DNA of 64,000 nucleotides from Platynereis dumerilii (lineage: Eukaryota > Annelida > Polychaeta > Phyllodocida > Nereididae). The position numbers and the translations under genes are program-made. Below the pieces are notes generated by a model. It was not told the origin of the DNA and searched no databases. It saw only the letters and a program-made list of their open reading frames with translations. The stretch is taken from NCBI GenBank assembly GCA_026936325.1, contig JAPTHN010000003.1:103149360-103213359 (forward strand), given 5' to 3'. Shown in pieces: positions 10,832 to 21,200 of this stretch (the first letter of the stretch is position 1; each line of letters opens with the position of its first letter).

Positions 10832-13800
10832 TTACTGCACTCTGCGGCAACATATGTTTGAGTAGGATCCAAAACAGTTAGGATTTCTGCCTGAAGAACA
10901 CACTCCTGCAATCACCTGTGGGATACATAGAAAAACAACATCAAGAAAGACATCATAATCTGGCACATTTCAGTGCTCATCTTCTTCTTGGTTGCATGTG
11001 GCAGGATCACCGGGTTTGTTCAACCGGTAAGGGAGCAACACATTGTTTCTATGTATGGCTATGTACTGTAATACAGTACAACCCAAAATAAAGTAAGATT
11101 ACCGAAGCAGGAAGGAAGAATCAGCCACTACTTTACCCTTTCACACCTTTTGACTACCCCTGAATCACTTCCTACTTTTACCTACTTGAAACTACCTTTT
11201 AAAAATTACATTATAATCACACTTAAACAACATCAATTTAAACTCAATAACCCCATTGTGTTTGATTTACTTGATATTTTGCACCTCTGCTAATTGCAGT
11301 TACATTGGCAGCTGTCTAAATAGAGTTCTTAATGCAGGCTAAGGTTGTTGTAAGGAGTCAAAGGGAGTTGTAAGGAGATTTGGGGTGGAGAGGAGAAAAG
11401 AGGGCAAAATAGGTAAACAGAGGACTTCTGAGAGAAAATTTTCTTACTTTATTTTGGGTTGTACTGTACGTGAGTCTGACACATGCTCCTATTCATTCAG
11501 GGATGGCCAGGATTGAAACCTGTTTCCTCAAGAGCCAAACGATTCTCAGTCCTGAGCTGTAACCACTGGGCCCCAACATCATTGGGACACGGGTATACAA
11601 TGTATTTGAACTACTCACCAGTGCCAGATTGTATCAATGCTTGACACAGGTTATCCTATAGTGGTTAACTCCCATAACTTTACTTTTAATGGGGTTACTG
11701 GGGAAATAACTGAACCATGTTTTAAGCTGACCTCTTTTTATATAATAAAGGGGTTTTGCTGCATGTTACGTATGACGTGTACTAGGGTGGGACTGGTGCC
11801 CCAGTGTTTGCGGATCAAACCTGACTTTTTTTTGCAGGTGAGGTTGGTATATGAGAGCATGTGTGTAAAATTTCAGCTCATTCCATTAATATTTAGAGGT
11901 GGCACATTTCACTTGAAGTTTATTATGTAAATCCCCATTGGCGAGCCCTGAAAAAAGCATGATTTTCCAAAAATGAGACTTAGAATCAATAATTTTCGAC
12001 CATTCAAAAACCATATGGGAGGATTTTGAGAGGGCAGCTTAAATCTGGCATAATTTTGCATTTTCCACTTCTCATCTCTGCTCAATGTAGTGCCCAATAT
12101 GACGAAAATGACTCGAAAACGCCTAAATTTAGAGATTTTCAAACCTTATAGTGGCCTACCTATATATATTATAGCAAAATGGATGTCAGTTCTTAACTGC
12201 CCTCCCAAAACCCTCCCCCATGGTTTTTAAATGGTTGAAAAATATTGATTTTAAGTCTCATTTTTGGAAAATCATGCTTTTTTCTCCTTTTTTTAGGGCT
12301 CGCCAATGGGGATTTACATTATAAACTTCAAGTGAAATGTGCCACCTCTAAATATTAATAGAATGAGCTGAAATGTTACACACATACTCCCATATACCAA
12401 CCTCACCTGCAAAAAAAAGTCAGGTTTGATCCGCTTAAGATTTCCAAAATGTGGGGCGCCAGTCCCAGCCTAACATGTACCTGTAAAAGTGCGATCTAAT
12501 AATATTGTTGTCATGGCAACCTACACGTTCACAGGACCCATATACGTGTTGCAGAACGTCTCTAATGACTAAATTATTTTCCCTGTAACAAAGTTAAACG
12601 ATAAATTATAGGAGTTAACCACTTTAGGATAACTCATGTTAAGTGTTGATACAATCTGGCACAGATGGCAGCACGGTCATTGATTGAAAGTCATTATAAT
12701 GCCTCAGTTAAAAACAAAAGACAACTCAGGCTAATCTAGACTCTTATGGCTGCCTCTTCCAGGCAATAGTGGATATTCAGATAGTTCAAGGCTTCATTTT
12801 CCATGAGCCACCAACTTTTGAATATTTCCTGGACTATATTTTAAAAATAGCAATAATCAAATTTCAATTAACAAATTCTAAAGATACAATAATAAAATCA
12901 TACCTCATTAAGCGCACACCGTGCCCACACTCCATGCCATGCGGAGAGCCATCTGCAACCGCTTGTAAATCGAAGTCCCAGACCTTCAGACAAGAACACA
13001 ATTATTAAAGGCCTATACAATTTGCATTTCTGCATATTTGGTGCATAATTTGAAAAGACATTAAACATAGACTGGATCAAATTCAACAGATTTTTGTCTC
13101 ATTTCATCGGGCTGTACATTGTTATTGTTACCATCAAAGCAGTGAATCCTGTTCCAAACATCTCGCCCACAGTCTGCATCTCTTCCTGATGAACAAACGG
13201 ACGTCACGGCTTTATTACCAGAACACACCAGTCGATTGCCGAATCGTGCCTCTCGGATGTCGAAGGCCCCACAATCTGCAGTAAGTTTCAGGACAATTAT
13301 TTTCATTTTGTCAATTGCCCCACAATCTGCAATGAGTTACTGGACAGTTATTTTCATTTTGTCAAATGCCCGACAATCTGCAATGAATTTCTGGACAGTT
13401 ATTTCCATTCCCTAAATGCCCACAATCTTCAATGAGTTTCTGGACGGTTGTTTTAATTTTGTCAAATGCCCCTCAATCTGCAATGAGTTACTAGACAGTA
13501 ACTGTTATTTTCATCTTGTCAATTGCCCCATAATCTACTATGAATTTCTCAACGGTTATTTTTAGTATACCATTTAAAAACTTAAAAACCCGAAAGCAAA
13601 TTTAGTTCTCATGCTGGGAGATTTATTATGAAAAACCTAAATGCAGTAATGCATACATTGTAACAGTGAGGCAACAATTATCCCTGCTTTTATAACCATT
13701 GCCTTCAGACATATCTTATAATGAATGGTAAATTGGTAGGGGTGCACTTAGGCCTACTTTCAATAGCAACTGTCGTACATAGCAAATAACCACAGCCCAA

Positions 13801-16800
13801 AAAAATCCCACAGCTTTAAATACACCCTCAAAACAATTGAGCTTGATCTGCCAGATCACTTGATTGGGTAGCCTTTGTCAACCACATGGGCATTTTTTGC
13901 GATCAGCCCAAAGGCTTGATCTGGACCAAAAGACTAGCTTTCCCAATCAAGTGATTGGGCATCCTTTTCCCAAAGGCTTGATCTGGGCCAAAAGGCTTGA
14001 TGAATTGTTCTCTCGCCTTTCTAAAAGTCCTGATCTACCTGAATCGCTGACCTACATTTGCCAAAAGGCCTAACCCACAAAATCATTAGACTATCGTGGA
14101 AAAAGGGCCAGCAACCCTTGGGGCCAGAGTCCTATTTGCACCAAACGGTTGACCAAAAGAACTATTTGCCAAGTTCAGTGACTATTCGAGGGGAGAGGGT
14201 TAGGCAGCCAAATCTATTGCCAAATAGTACTTTCGCATTCAAACTTTTAAATGTGCCAACTTACCATAAATAAATTGAAAATGTCTTCTCATTTTTTAAA
14301 TTAAAACACTGAAGTTGATATTTTAAATGAATTTTGGAGGAGTTGAACCCATGCTATCCCCAACCTCTGAGTTTAACACTGCCACTCTACTAACTGAGCT
14401 AATCAGGACACAGCACTGACTGACAATGCTTGATCATGCTGCACAGGATGATATAATATCACCCGGACCCCTAGCCCCCATCCTGACATTTGGTTCCCGC
14501 CACCGTCAGCTGCTTGACAGGGACGGACGCAGGGCAGGGGAAGGATGAGGGGATGCATCTCCCCCGCCAGACTAAAATTTTTAGATTTTTACATATTAAA
14601 TTTATCAGCATGCAGTTGCGTTATGTGGCAAGCTATGCATTCCGTGACGCGATAACCCGATTGACCGGAATTTTCTGGATCCCCCCCTGCTCCTTGAGGC
14701 CAGATAATGTTTGAGCTAACAATACATGTAGCTATGTAACCAACATTAATTAAAGGATATTGATGGTGACACAATGGTGGCTCAGTGCTACTGTGCATGG
14801 CTGGAGTTACAAACTTTAAGAGTTCCAGTTGCTCCCTTGAATTTATTTTTTCAATATGGGACAACGCCACATTGCCTGGTTCGTCTTGGCAACATGAAAC
14901 GTTAAAGTAAGCATTGATTTGATTGCTTATAGAAACTTTTTTTCAGGGACCGTTCAGAATTTGCAACTCGCCCACCCCAAGACATTTTTTCTTTAAATTA
15001 TTTCACCTTGACTTTCATTACTGAGTTTAAGTCTAGGTGGAGTCACATGACATTGTGTTGACTTTGCATCAATGATATGGACATCCCAGACAAAGACAGT
15101 GATGTCCTCAAATACTTCACCATGACTTATTGAAAAGTACAAAGAACTATTTGAAGACTATTTGAGAATCAGTATTTTTGGCATTAAGACTATAGGTAAA
15201 AGCATGCGTTATGAAGATTAATTGATGGTTTCTCACTTGTGGTTGGAGAGACATAACAGCATTTGACCCGGGTGTGCGCTCCGTTGCAGTCAGCTTTTTT
15301 TCCAGATGTGCAGAGCTCAGTCGCTACGTAGTAACGTGGGCAGGTCACAGTAACACCAAAACTGCCGGATCTGTAACAATAATCCACAAACCAATTCTAT
15401 TTTACAGGTTTCCCAAGTACTGTGAGTAGCAAAAGACTCCTAATATTTTGGTCCAATTGGTAATGTCTTTATGGCTCACTGTTAGCATATACAAAATTAT
15501 AAGAGATTATTAAACATACTGGTGAAGATTATTTTGGAGATTACCAAAACTTTCTTGCATTACAAGAAGTGCAGTTGCCATTGACCTTAAGAGTGTCTGT
15601 TATTTTCAAGTTAATCAAAAAAATTTTACTGTTTTCAAATGACAAATTTGATTTTTTAAAGCATGATGCTTTACGTCTTGCAAGATACCAATTACATTTT
15701 CTGAATTGCTCCATAATGGAAAAGGCGCACTCTTTCCCTGTGCTCTTCACATATTATGGTACTATAAAACTTTGTTTGTTTCTTAATTTATTTCTCAATG
15801 TAGGCCCCAAATAATGCCGAAGCTTATCTGGCAGGGGCGGGAAATTACAGAATATTAATAATTATATAAAATCAATGAATTATAGATTGATACATGATTC
15901 CATTGCAATTGGGCGGGGGATGAACACTTTATTGTTATTGTTATTGATATACGATTCTTAATTAGTCCATCTACTTTCTTCGTCTATTTTCTAATAGTTA
16001 TCACTGATTTGATTTGATTTTGATTTTGATTTGACTTGATTTATTAAGGAACACCCAAATTGGCCTTAGGGCTGCAAGATTTGGTGGTTATAAAACAATG
16101 TGATGTGGTACAATGGCATGATCTTTCACAAAATGAAGCAATTTTAAATTTGACGATTTGTTTGATATTTTTCAGAGGTTATCAACTTGTAGTAGTAGGT
16201 ACTTCTAGAGTGTGCATATATATTTTGGAGTATAGTGTTTTTACCTTCAGCGAACTTTGTTCACAGAAGGTATTGTTTTCACTTGGGTAAAATGTTGTCC
16301 GTCCGCTGGGTGGATAGATAGTTTCCGGGCCAGCACTCGGCCTCTATTGAATGTACATGGACGAAATTTGGTGGGTATATAGCTTGTATAGTCTTGTTGA
16401 CAGTTGTTGTGCCTTTTGATGGTCTGATGGATAGATATCTCATACTTTTTGAAATATTTTTTTGGTTTCCAACCAACAGCTCATAGCCTGTACTTTGTAC
16501 ATGCATGAAACTCTACCATAATATGTGCACATTAGTCTAATAAGGCCTTTCCCTGGTTCTACAAACCCTGGCAAGCAGATCGGCAGATGGCAGGGCAGTG
16601 GGCAAATACAGATAATTGAAGGCCACGACTTCACCACTATTGCATACCTATATAAAGTTCGGTAAAAACACCAATTTTATGGTGTATAATTGTCTTCTTC
16701 TAAAGGTGTTATTCACTGAAGGTTTGCTGCTGTCAGCCTATGTTTTCAGTTTGATTGAGTAATTCAGAGACTTTTATACTTGTGCAGTTTTTTGTCCGTG

Positions 16801-17215
16801 CAAGTCTCACATAAGGAATGAAAAATGTTGACGTGTAATAACTCTGAATATTGCTGACTTTTATGACTGATATGTTATTGAAATAATCAGGGGATCTTTG
16901 GTTCAAAACTTTATAATTCAACTTACACAACTTGTCATCAATTTTCATCATTTTTAGTTCTTTGAAAAGTGGATCAGTGTGAGCGTTGCATTTGGAGACA
17001 GGTTTTGTTTATGTGCTCCCCAGATGTACCATTTAGGTATTTTTACTTGTCATACATTGCTGAATTGCTGAAGTGTTCAAATGTGCTAATAATGCCATGT
17101 CTAGTATCTATACATAATGTAGCAAAAAAATAACTCACAGTTCTCTGCACCTATGTCTGTTAACGGCAGCACAGGACAGCCCCACAGCAAAGACGAACAA
17201 CAGAAGTTTCAGCAT
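10832..17215 (-). CDS. Gene A: secreted three-module cysteine-rich protein (172 aa, five exons)
   Basis: I built this model from splice sites and the paralogue B. Exons: 17139-17215, 15237-15370, 13132-13275, 12904-12983, 10832-10915; all introns are GT-AG, with phases 2, 1, 1 and 0. The first exon gives a signal peptide (MLKLLLFVFAVGLSCAA). The mature protein has three modules with spacing C-x9-C-x7-C-x7to9-C(C): Cys 36/46/54/63-64, Cys 88/98/106/116, and Cys 141/151/159/167-168. Each holds a C-x-SG-x4-C core. Cys 23, 72 and 128 lie outside the modules. Module 3 is split between exons 4 and 5. The stop TAA is at 10832-10834, with AATAAA on the minus strand at 10775-10780. I do not recognise the family with certainty. 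Threefold repetition and length recall VMO-I-type proteins; an immune or egg-coat role would be guesswork. Introns 2 and 4 are swollen by repeats. Confidence 0.85.
10985..11600 (-). mobile_element. tRNA-like SINE in intron 4 of gene A, split by a MITE
   Basis: On the minus strand the right part has an A-box-like GCCCAGTGGTTACAGC and a B-box-like GGTTTCAATCC (11510-11580), then a body whose continuation (about 10985-11070) contains AAGGGAGCAACAC. Gene B's intron 4 carries part of the same body at 24612-24750 without the interrupting element, which shows how it read before the MITE at 11074-11466 landed. Confidence 0.55.
11074..11466. mobile_element. Tc1/mariner-type MITE, 393 bp
   Basis: Perfect terminal inverted repeats of about 25 bp begin CAGTACAACCCAAAAT and end ATTTTGGGTTGTACTG. 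TA lies on each side (11072-11073 and 11467-11468). No transposase. It sits inside the SINE in intron 4 of gene A. The matching place in gene B's intron 4 has no insert, so it arrived after the A/B duplication or was lost from B. Confidence 0.85.
11621..12662. mobile_element. Foldback element, about 1.04 kb, in intron 4 of gene A
   Basis: Almost the whole element is a palindrome. The left arm begins GTGCCAGATTGTATCAA and the right arm ends TTGATACAATCTGGCAC. The inner arms (about 11775-12040 and 12200-12480) match closely in inverted order, including CCCCATTGGCGAGCCCT against AGGGCTCGCCAATGGGG. The spacer of about 150 bp has no coding sense. Gene B lacks it at the corresponding place. I could not define a clean target duplication, so the outer edges are approximate. 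Confidence 0.85.
13271..13570. repeat. Minisatellite containing copies of the exon 3 splice acceptor, gene A
   Basis: About six units of 51-57 bp abut the 5' edge of exon 3. Read on the minus strand each unit is ATTGTGGGGCATTTGAC, then an AT-rich run, then CTCATTGCAG or a variant. That is the first 17 or so bases of exon 3 plus the end of intron 2. The array therefore repeats the intron-exon junction itself. Gene B has a longer array at the same place. Confidence 0.85.
13840..15170. other. Block present in intron 2 of gene A, absent from gene B
   Basis: The flanks CCCTCAAAACAATTG and TTTTGGCATT are shared with gene B (about 26380-26425), where they lie almost together; A has about 1.3 kb between them. 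The first part (13850-14230) contains irregular repeats of AAAGGCTTGATCTGG. A tRNA-like head lies at 14336-14408. The rest shows a CAGGGACGGACGC-type possible element end near 14518. It is probably several nested insertions, not one. Confidence 0.5.
14336..14408 (-). repeat. tRNA-like sequence, probably a SINE head
   Basis: The minus strand reads TTAGCTCAGTTAGTAGAG (A box) and GGTTCAACTCC (B box) at normal tRNA distance. The acceptor ends do not pair and the anticodon stem is weak, so it is not a working tRNA gene. Confidence 0.6.
15998..16043. repeat. TTTGA-type microsatellite
   Basis: Short imperfect run of GATTT/GATTTT/GACTT units in intron 1 of gene A. Confidence 0.7.
16236..16660 (+). 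repeat. Dispersed repeat R2, copy 1
   Basis: Begins with CCTTCAGCGAACTTTGTTC and GAAGGTATTG, then GTTGTCCGTCCGC and runs such as GCCTTTTGATGGTCTGATGG. The same series occurs inverted at 20390-21200. It lies in intron 1 of gene A and has no coding frame. Confidence 0.65.
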
Positions 17216-17218
17216 CTT

Positions 17219-17314
17219 GCCAACTTGTCGGCCTGTAAACCAGCCAACTTGTAGTCTTGTAAATCAGCCAACTTGTAGACTTGTAAATCAGCCAACTTGT
17301 AGTCTTGCAAATCA
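17219..17314 (-). repeat. Four 24 bp repeats making up the 5' leader of gene A
   Basis: Exact 24 bp periodicity at 17219-17242, 17243-17266, 17267-17290 and 17291-17314 (plus-strand unit starts GCCAACTTGTAG). It ends four bases from the start codon at 17213-17215. Given the TATA box at 17345-17351, nearly the whole untranslated leader is this repeat. Gene B has only one decayed unit. Confidence 0.85.
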
Positions 17315-17344
17315 GCTTCTGACAAGTGTTGAGTTACAGAGACA

Positions 17345-17388
17345 TTTATATGATCTATTGTGAAATGCGCAGGTGATTATTAACCAAT
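17345..17388 (-). promoter_or_regulatory. Promoter of gene A: TATA and CCAAT boxes
   Basis: On the minus strand an ATATAAATG box (17345-17351) lies about 130 bp before the start codon. A CCAAT motif (plus-strand order, 17384-17388) lies about 39 bp further upstream. Gene B shows the same pair with nearly the same spacing, which supports both. Confidence 0.65.
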
Positions 17389-18029
17389 AGGAAATTTATC
17401 TTGTTCCATACTTCCCTTTTGATTTGTTTTGCTTCTGCAACACTGCTTCGGGTGAAGGCCCTTGGCTGCTTTGTCCCCATCCAACAAAACCTTCTCATGC
17501 CCTATAAGTTAGTGTAACAGAAAAACTCAAACACACTGTTCAATGGCTTCAGGATATGAATGTGCCTTACATGCACTTGGCAGTCATTTTGTGTCATATT
17601 CCCATTGGGAAAGTCATATTGGATTTTTTATCGTCATTTTTTGAACTTCAAGAAACCATAAACAACTGCACGTGCGAGTATTAAATGATTTGCATCATAG
17701 TGTCTGTTCCTGATGATAACCATTGAATCTACAGTGTACTACTCTATGAAGTGACCTTTCTCAAATGTAAGATAATCATTGAAGTTTCCTTTGATGGGAA
17801 TTTATTCCTGACATGATAACTGCCCAAATGATTATTAATTTCTAGAGCACTGCACCCTCAAATGTTTTGATTCTTAATCAAACAACACCATCTTATACCC
17901 CCACCAGGAATTATTTGTTTAAAGACTACCCGTGAAGAATCATATTATTTATTTGGCATTTGTCATCAACCTTAAGAGGTCAGTGAACTTAAATGCAACT
18001 TAAATGTAGGAAATTTCTCTACATACTGG

Positions 18030-18880
18030 CACTTCTTCTTCTTTTTAAATCCTGCCTCTCTTAGGCAAACCTCCTCTTCGGAGTAGCTTTAAAATCCATA
18101 GTGTTCAGTAAAATCAGTTTCGGGTAAAATGTGCATGGTTAAAAACAGTCTAAGAACATGTCTAAGAACATGGTTAAAAGCAACTAAAAGCCGTGACACC
18201 ACTACTGTTAATTAATCTATCACTACAGCCCTCCCTTGGTCCAATCTCCCGCAGAAGTTCGAGCAGATGTGGTTCCCTTGGGCGACTGTAGATGATAAGG
18301 AGATTATCCCATTCTCCCTTGGGTAGTTTCCTCCGTTGAGTAGGGCCCAGCACCACTGTTCAGGGTTTGTTGGACTTGGGATTCTGTCTGTCTGATAGAG
18401 AACTTCTAGCTTCGCCAGTGCTTCCTCGCGGATGTCTCTTGTTGCTGGACAGAGTGCAATTAAGTGGAGGGTGTCTTCTTCTGTATGGCCGCAGAGGCTG
18501 CATTCCTTTGTACTATCTATCGAGAATTTGGCCTTTAAGGATTGTGTTTGATATCTGCCAATTAGCATTTTTGCTCTGATACTCGCACTTCTTAGGCTGA
18601 AGGTGTCTGAACAGCTGGACCAGATCGGATGTGTACACGGGCTCCTGATGTCTGGAATGAGTAACCATCTCAGTGAGGATTTGGACTTTGCCTGTTCACG
18701 AAGACTGGATAAGGCGAAGCTGTTTATTTCAGACTTGATGTGCCTCTTCCATAGAGGTTTAGGCCATGGATAGAGTAGTTGCCTGTGGGCATCAATCCCG
18801 TAGACTTCGGCTGTTCTAGTCACCAGTGTGAACCAGCTGGACGAATTATTCTCCCTGGCACTAATTTGATTGTTGTTCAT
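18030..18880 (-). mobile_element. LINE fragment, C-terminal end of the reverse-transcriptase protein
   Basis: Minus-strand open frame at 18212-18880 (222 codons). It shows SKSSLRWL, HPIWSSC, then IRAKMLIGRYQTQSLKAKF and a terminal Cys/His motif, CSLCGHTEEDTLHLIALC, typical of the end of LINE ORF2 proteins in invertebrates. The reverse transcriptase itself is missing, so this is a 5'-truncated copy. The sequence to about 18030 is probably its 3' untranslated tail. Confidence 0.75.
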
Positions 18881-18899
18881 TGGTACCCCATGGCTGTAA

Positions 18900-19190
18900 A
18901 CTTTTTCTCCGGACTATGGCTGGCTTCATGCGTTTGTTTGCCAACTGACACTTTTTATTTACAAAAATGCTTCAGCATAACAAATCATGAAATTTGATGA
19001 TTGTTTTTCTGTTGTGACCATGAAATATGTCATAAAACCACAAAAAAGAACTATTACACCATTAAATTTGATTCTCGAAATAAATCTCTCTTGAGAATAT
19101 GCCTACCTACATGAGCACAAATGGAATATGGAATGTTAAAAAGTGTATGATTTAAAAGCAACTTTGCATATACATCTAACTGTATCGACT
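18900..19190. other. No recognisable feature
   Basis: AT-rich spacer between the LINE fragment and the hairpin MITE. Confidence 0.5.
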
Positions 19191-19192
19191 GC

Positions 19193-19301
19193 CCCTGTCA
19201 GCGTGCCTCGGCGGTCTGGCGTCGGCCCGGCGTCGGTCCGATGTCAGCAGCATCGGACCGGCTTTGGGCCGACGTTGCGCAGCCGAGGCACTCTGATAGG
19301 G
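19193..19301. mobile_element. GC-rich hairpin MITE, copy 1 (109 bp)
   Basis: Begins CCCTGTCAGCGTGCCTCGGC and ends GCCGAGGCACTCTGATAGGG. The body is a set of GTCGG/CCGAC blocks that pair across the centre. Identical in length to the copy at 20223-20331. Much more GC-rich than its surroundings. Confidence 0.85.
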
Positions 19302-19849
19302 CAATTAAGTTGTTGGTATGGAGGCTCAATGATGAAGTGCACATTTAGATGTACTTGCTTATTAGTGTGGTTTGCATCGCTGCCTATTCCAAAAAAAATT
19401 GACGACTTTGGCGGCCTCTGCTGAATGTTTCAAGAACTACTCCGTATGGAAGACACGAAGCACAGAATAAAAGATTTGTCATCAAATTTTAATAATTTAT
19501 GCTTTTTATACATTTATTCCTAATTTGTGGATAGATTCTATGTTCTGATTCTATATATTACATACCCACACGATGTGCTGTATAACCTGAATGAGTGCTG
19601 TGTCTTTATTTTATTTTTGAAGTAGATATAAAAATGAATTCTACATATTATTTTGCTTGTGCTTGTATATCCCAGTAGTTTGTAATTGTTCGATTTTATA
19701 TTATTTCACATTCATATATATAGTTTTGTTTTTTTTACCTTTTTCTTTTTGGATGACATTTTATGTATCTGTCTGATGCTTTTTTATGTCAATAAAATTC
19801 GATAGATATATGTTACAGTGCATGTCAAGTCTACTAATGGCATCTATAT
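19302..19849. other. No recognisable feature
   Basis: AT-rich spacer with T-runs; no repeat or coding frame I can support. Confidence 0.5.
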
Positions 19850-20180
19850 ATGTATAATATTTCAAAATAGATATCAATGCATTAAATTATTGAAAGGCTT
19901 CAGCCCATATCTACATTTGCAAAAGACCAAAAACGAGAAACCTGTCCATTCCATTAAAGAATTGTTGTCGAAAAGCAACTAAAAGAACATTGGAGTGACA
20001 TTATCAGCATCACATGAGATATCTATAAATATATATATAAAGGACATCAACCCTTGTAGAAAGCAAAAGCATTGCATCAAAAAATTTTCAAAAAAAGTAA
20101 ACACAAAGCAGCTGAATAGGAAAACAAAGAAAGTCAACAGTGAAAGGAACTCAAAAACATAGGCTGCGTAGCAGCAAACC
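19850..20180. repeat. Left edge of duplicated block, copy B
   Basis: Counterpart of 9270-9600 in the same orientation. Between here and the next shared sequence (about 22390) block B carries about 2.2 kb that A lacks, mostly the hairpin MITE, repeat R2 and spacer. Confidence 0.45.
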
Positions 20181-20222
20181 TTCAGCGTTAAAGCACCAGT
20201 AAAGGACACCATTACACCATAT

Positions 20223-20331
20223 CCCTGTCAGCATGCCTCGGCGGTCCAACGTCGGCCCAGCGTCAGTCCGATGTCAGCAGCGACGGACCAGCTTCGGGCC
20301 GACGTTGGACTGCCGAGGCATGCTGATAGGG
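20223..20331. mobile_element. GC-rich hairpin MITE, copy 2 (109 bp)
   Basis: Begins CCCTGTCAGCATGCCTCGGC and ends with its near-perfect inverse, GCCGAGGCATGCTGATAGGG. Same length and plan as copy 1, 0.9 kb away. Confidence 0.85.
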
Positions 20332-20389
20332 TAAAAGTGCTGTGAAGCAAAAGGCATGTGGTATTTGCAATAGTGGTCCAATCTTGGTC

Positions 20390-21200
20390 TGAAATTATCT
20401 ATATGCCCTGCCATATATGTATGCCCGTCTGCCTGCCAGGCCAGGGTATGTTGAACGATGGAAAGACCTTACTAGACCAATTTACACATATTATGGACCA
20501 GTTTCATGAGTAAACAAGATAAAGGTTGTGAGCTGTGGGTCCGAATATTTCCAAAAGCATTAAAAATAACTATCAATCAGACCAACAAAAGGCACGAAAA
20601 TATTATATAGGTAATGTATATCAAATTTCATCCATGGACATGCTATGATGGCCAAGTTTTGGCCTGGAAACGAAAAATAATAATTTTAATATATTTTGGT
20701 CAATATTTCAAAATGTATAGAATATCCATCAATCAGACCATCAAAAGGCACAACTAGAGCATATGGGCTACATCTGTAAAAATCTTTTAGGGATTTTTCT
20801 CAATGTTTCAAAAAGTAATAAATATCTATCAATCAGATCATCAAAAGGCACAACTAGAACATACAGGCTACATGTGTACCAAATTTCATCCATGTGCATG
20901 CCATAGGGGCTGAGTCCTAGCCAGGAAACGAAAAAAATATTTACTTAATATTTTTGTCAATATTTCAAAAAGTACAAAATATCCAGCAATCAGACCATCA
21001 AAAGGCACAACTAGACCATACAGGCTACATCTGTACCAAATTTCATCTATGTATATGCAATAGGGGCCGAGTCCTGGCCCCGAAACTATCTATCCGCCTG
21101 CCGCCCGGATGCCCGAACGCCCGACCGCCCGCCCGGTGGACGGACAACTTTTGACCAAAGTGATAACAATACCTTCTTCGAACTTCGTTCGCTGAAGGCA
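20390..21200 (-). repeat. Dispersed repeat R2, copy 2, with internal tandem units
   Basis: Inverted relative to 16236-16660. Contains three to four tandem units of roughly 100-165 bp, each starting ATCAATCAGACCATCAAAAG, often followed by CCAAATTTCATC and GGGGCCGAGTCCTGGCC-type pieces. Closes with CGCCCGACCGCCCGC and the end sequence GAACTTCGTTCGCTGAAGG, which is itself part-palindromic. Confidence 0.7.

Noticed and set aside
11909-12142. 77-codon frame in the foldback element
   Set aside because: A product of the palindrome; no ATG-based gene structure or known motif.
13061-13306. Long continuous frame through the exon 3 boundary of gene A as a single exon
   Set aside because: The extra residues come from the minisatellite unit; paralogue B and the phase of exon 2 support the acceptor at 13275 as the main one, with the upstream one only a possible alternative.
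14336-14408. tRNA gene
   Set aside because: A and B boxes are present, but the acceptor stem does not pair and the anticodon stem is weak; a SINE head fits better.
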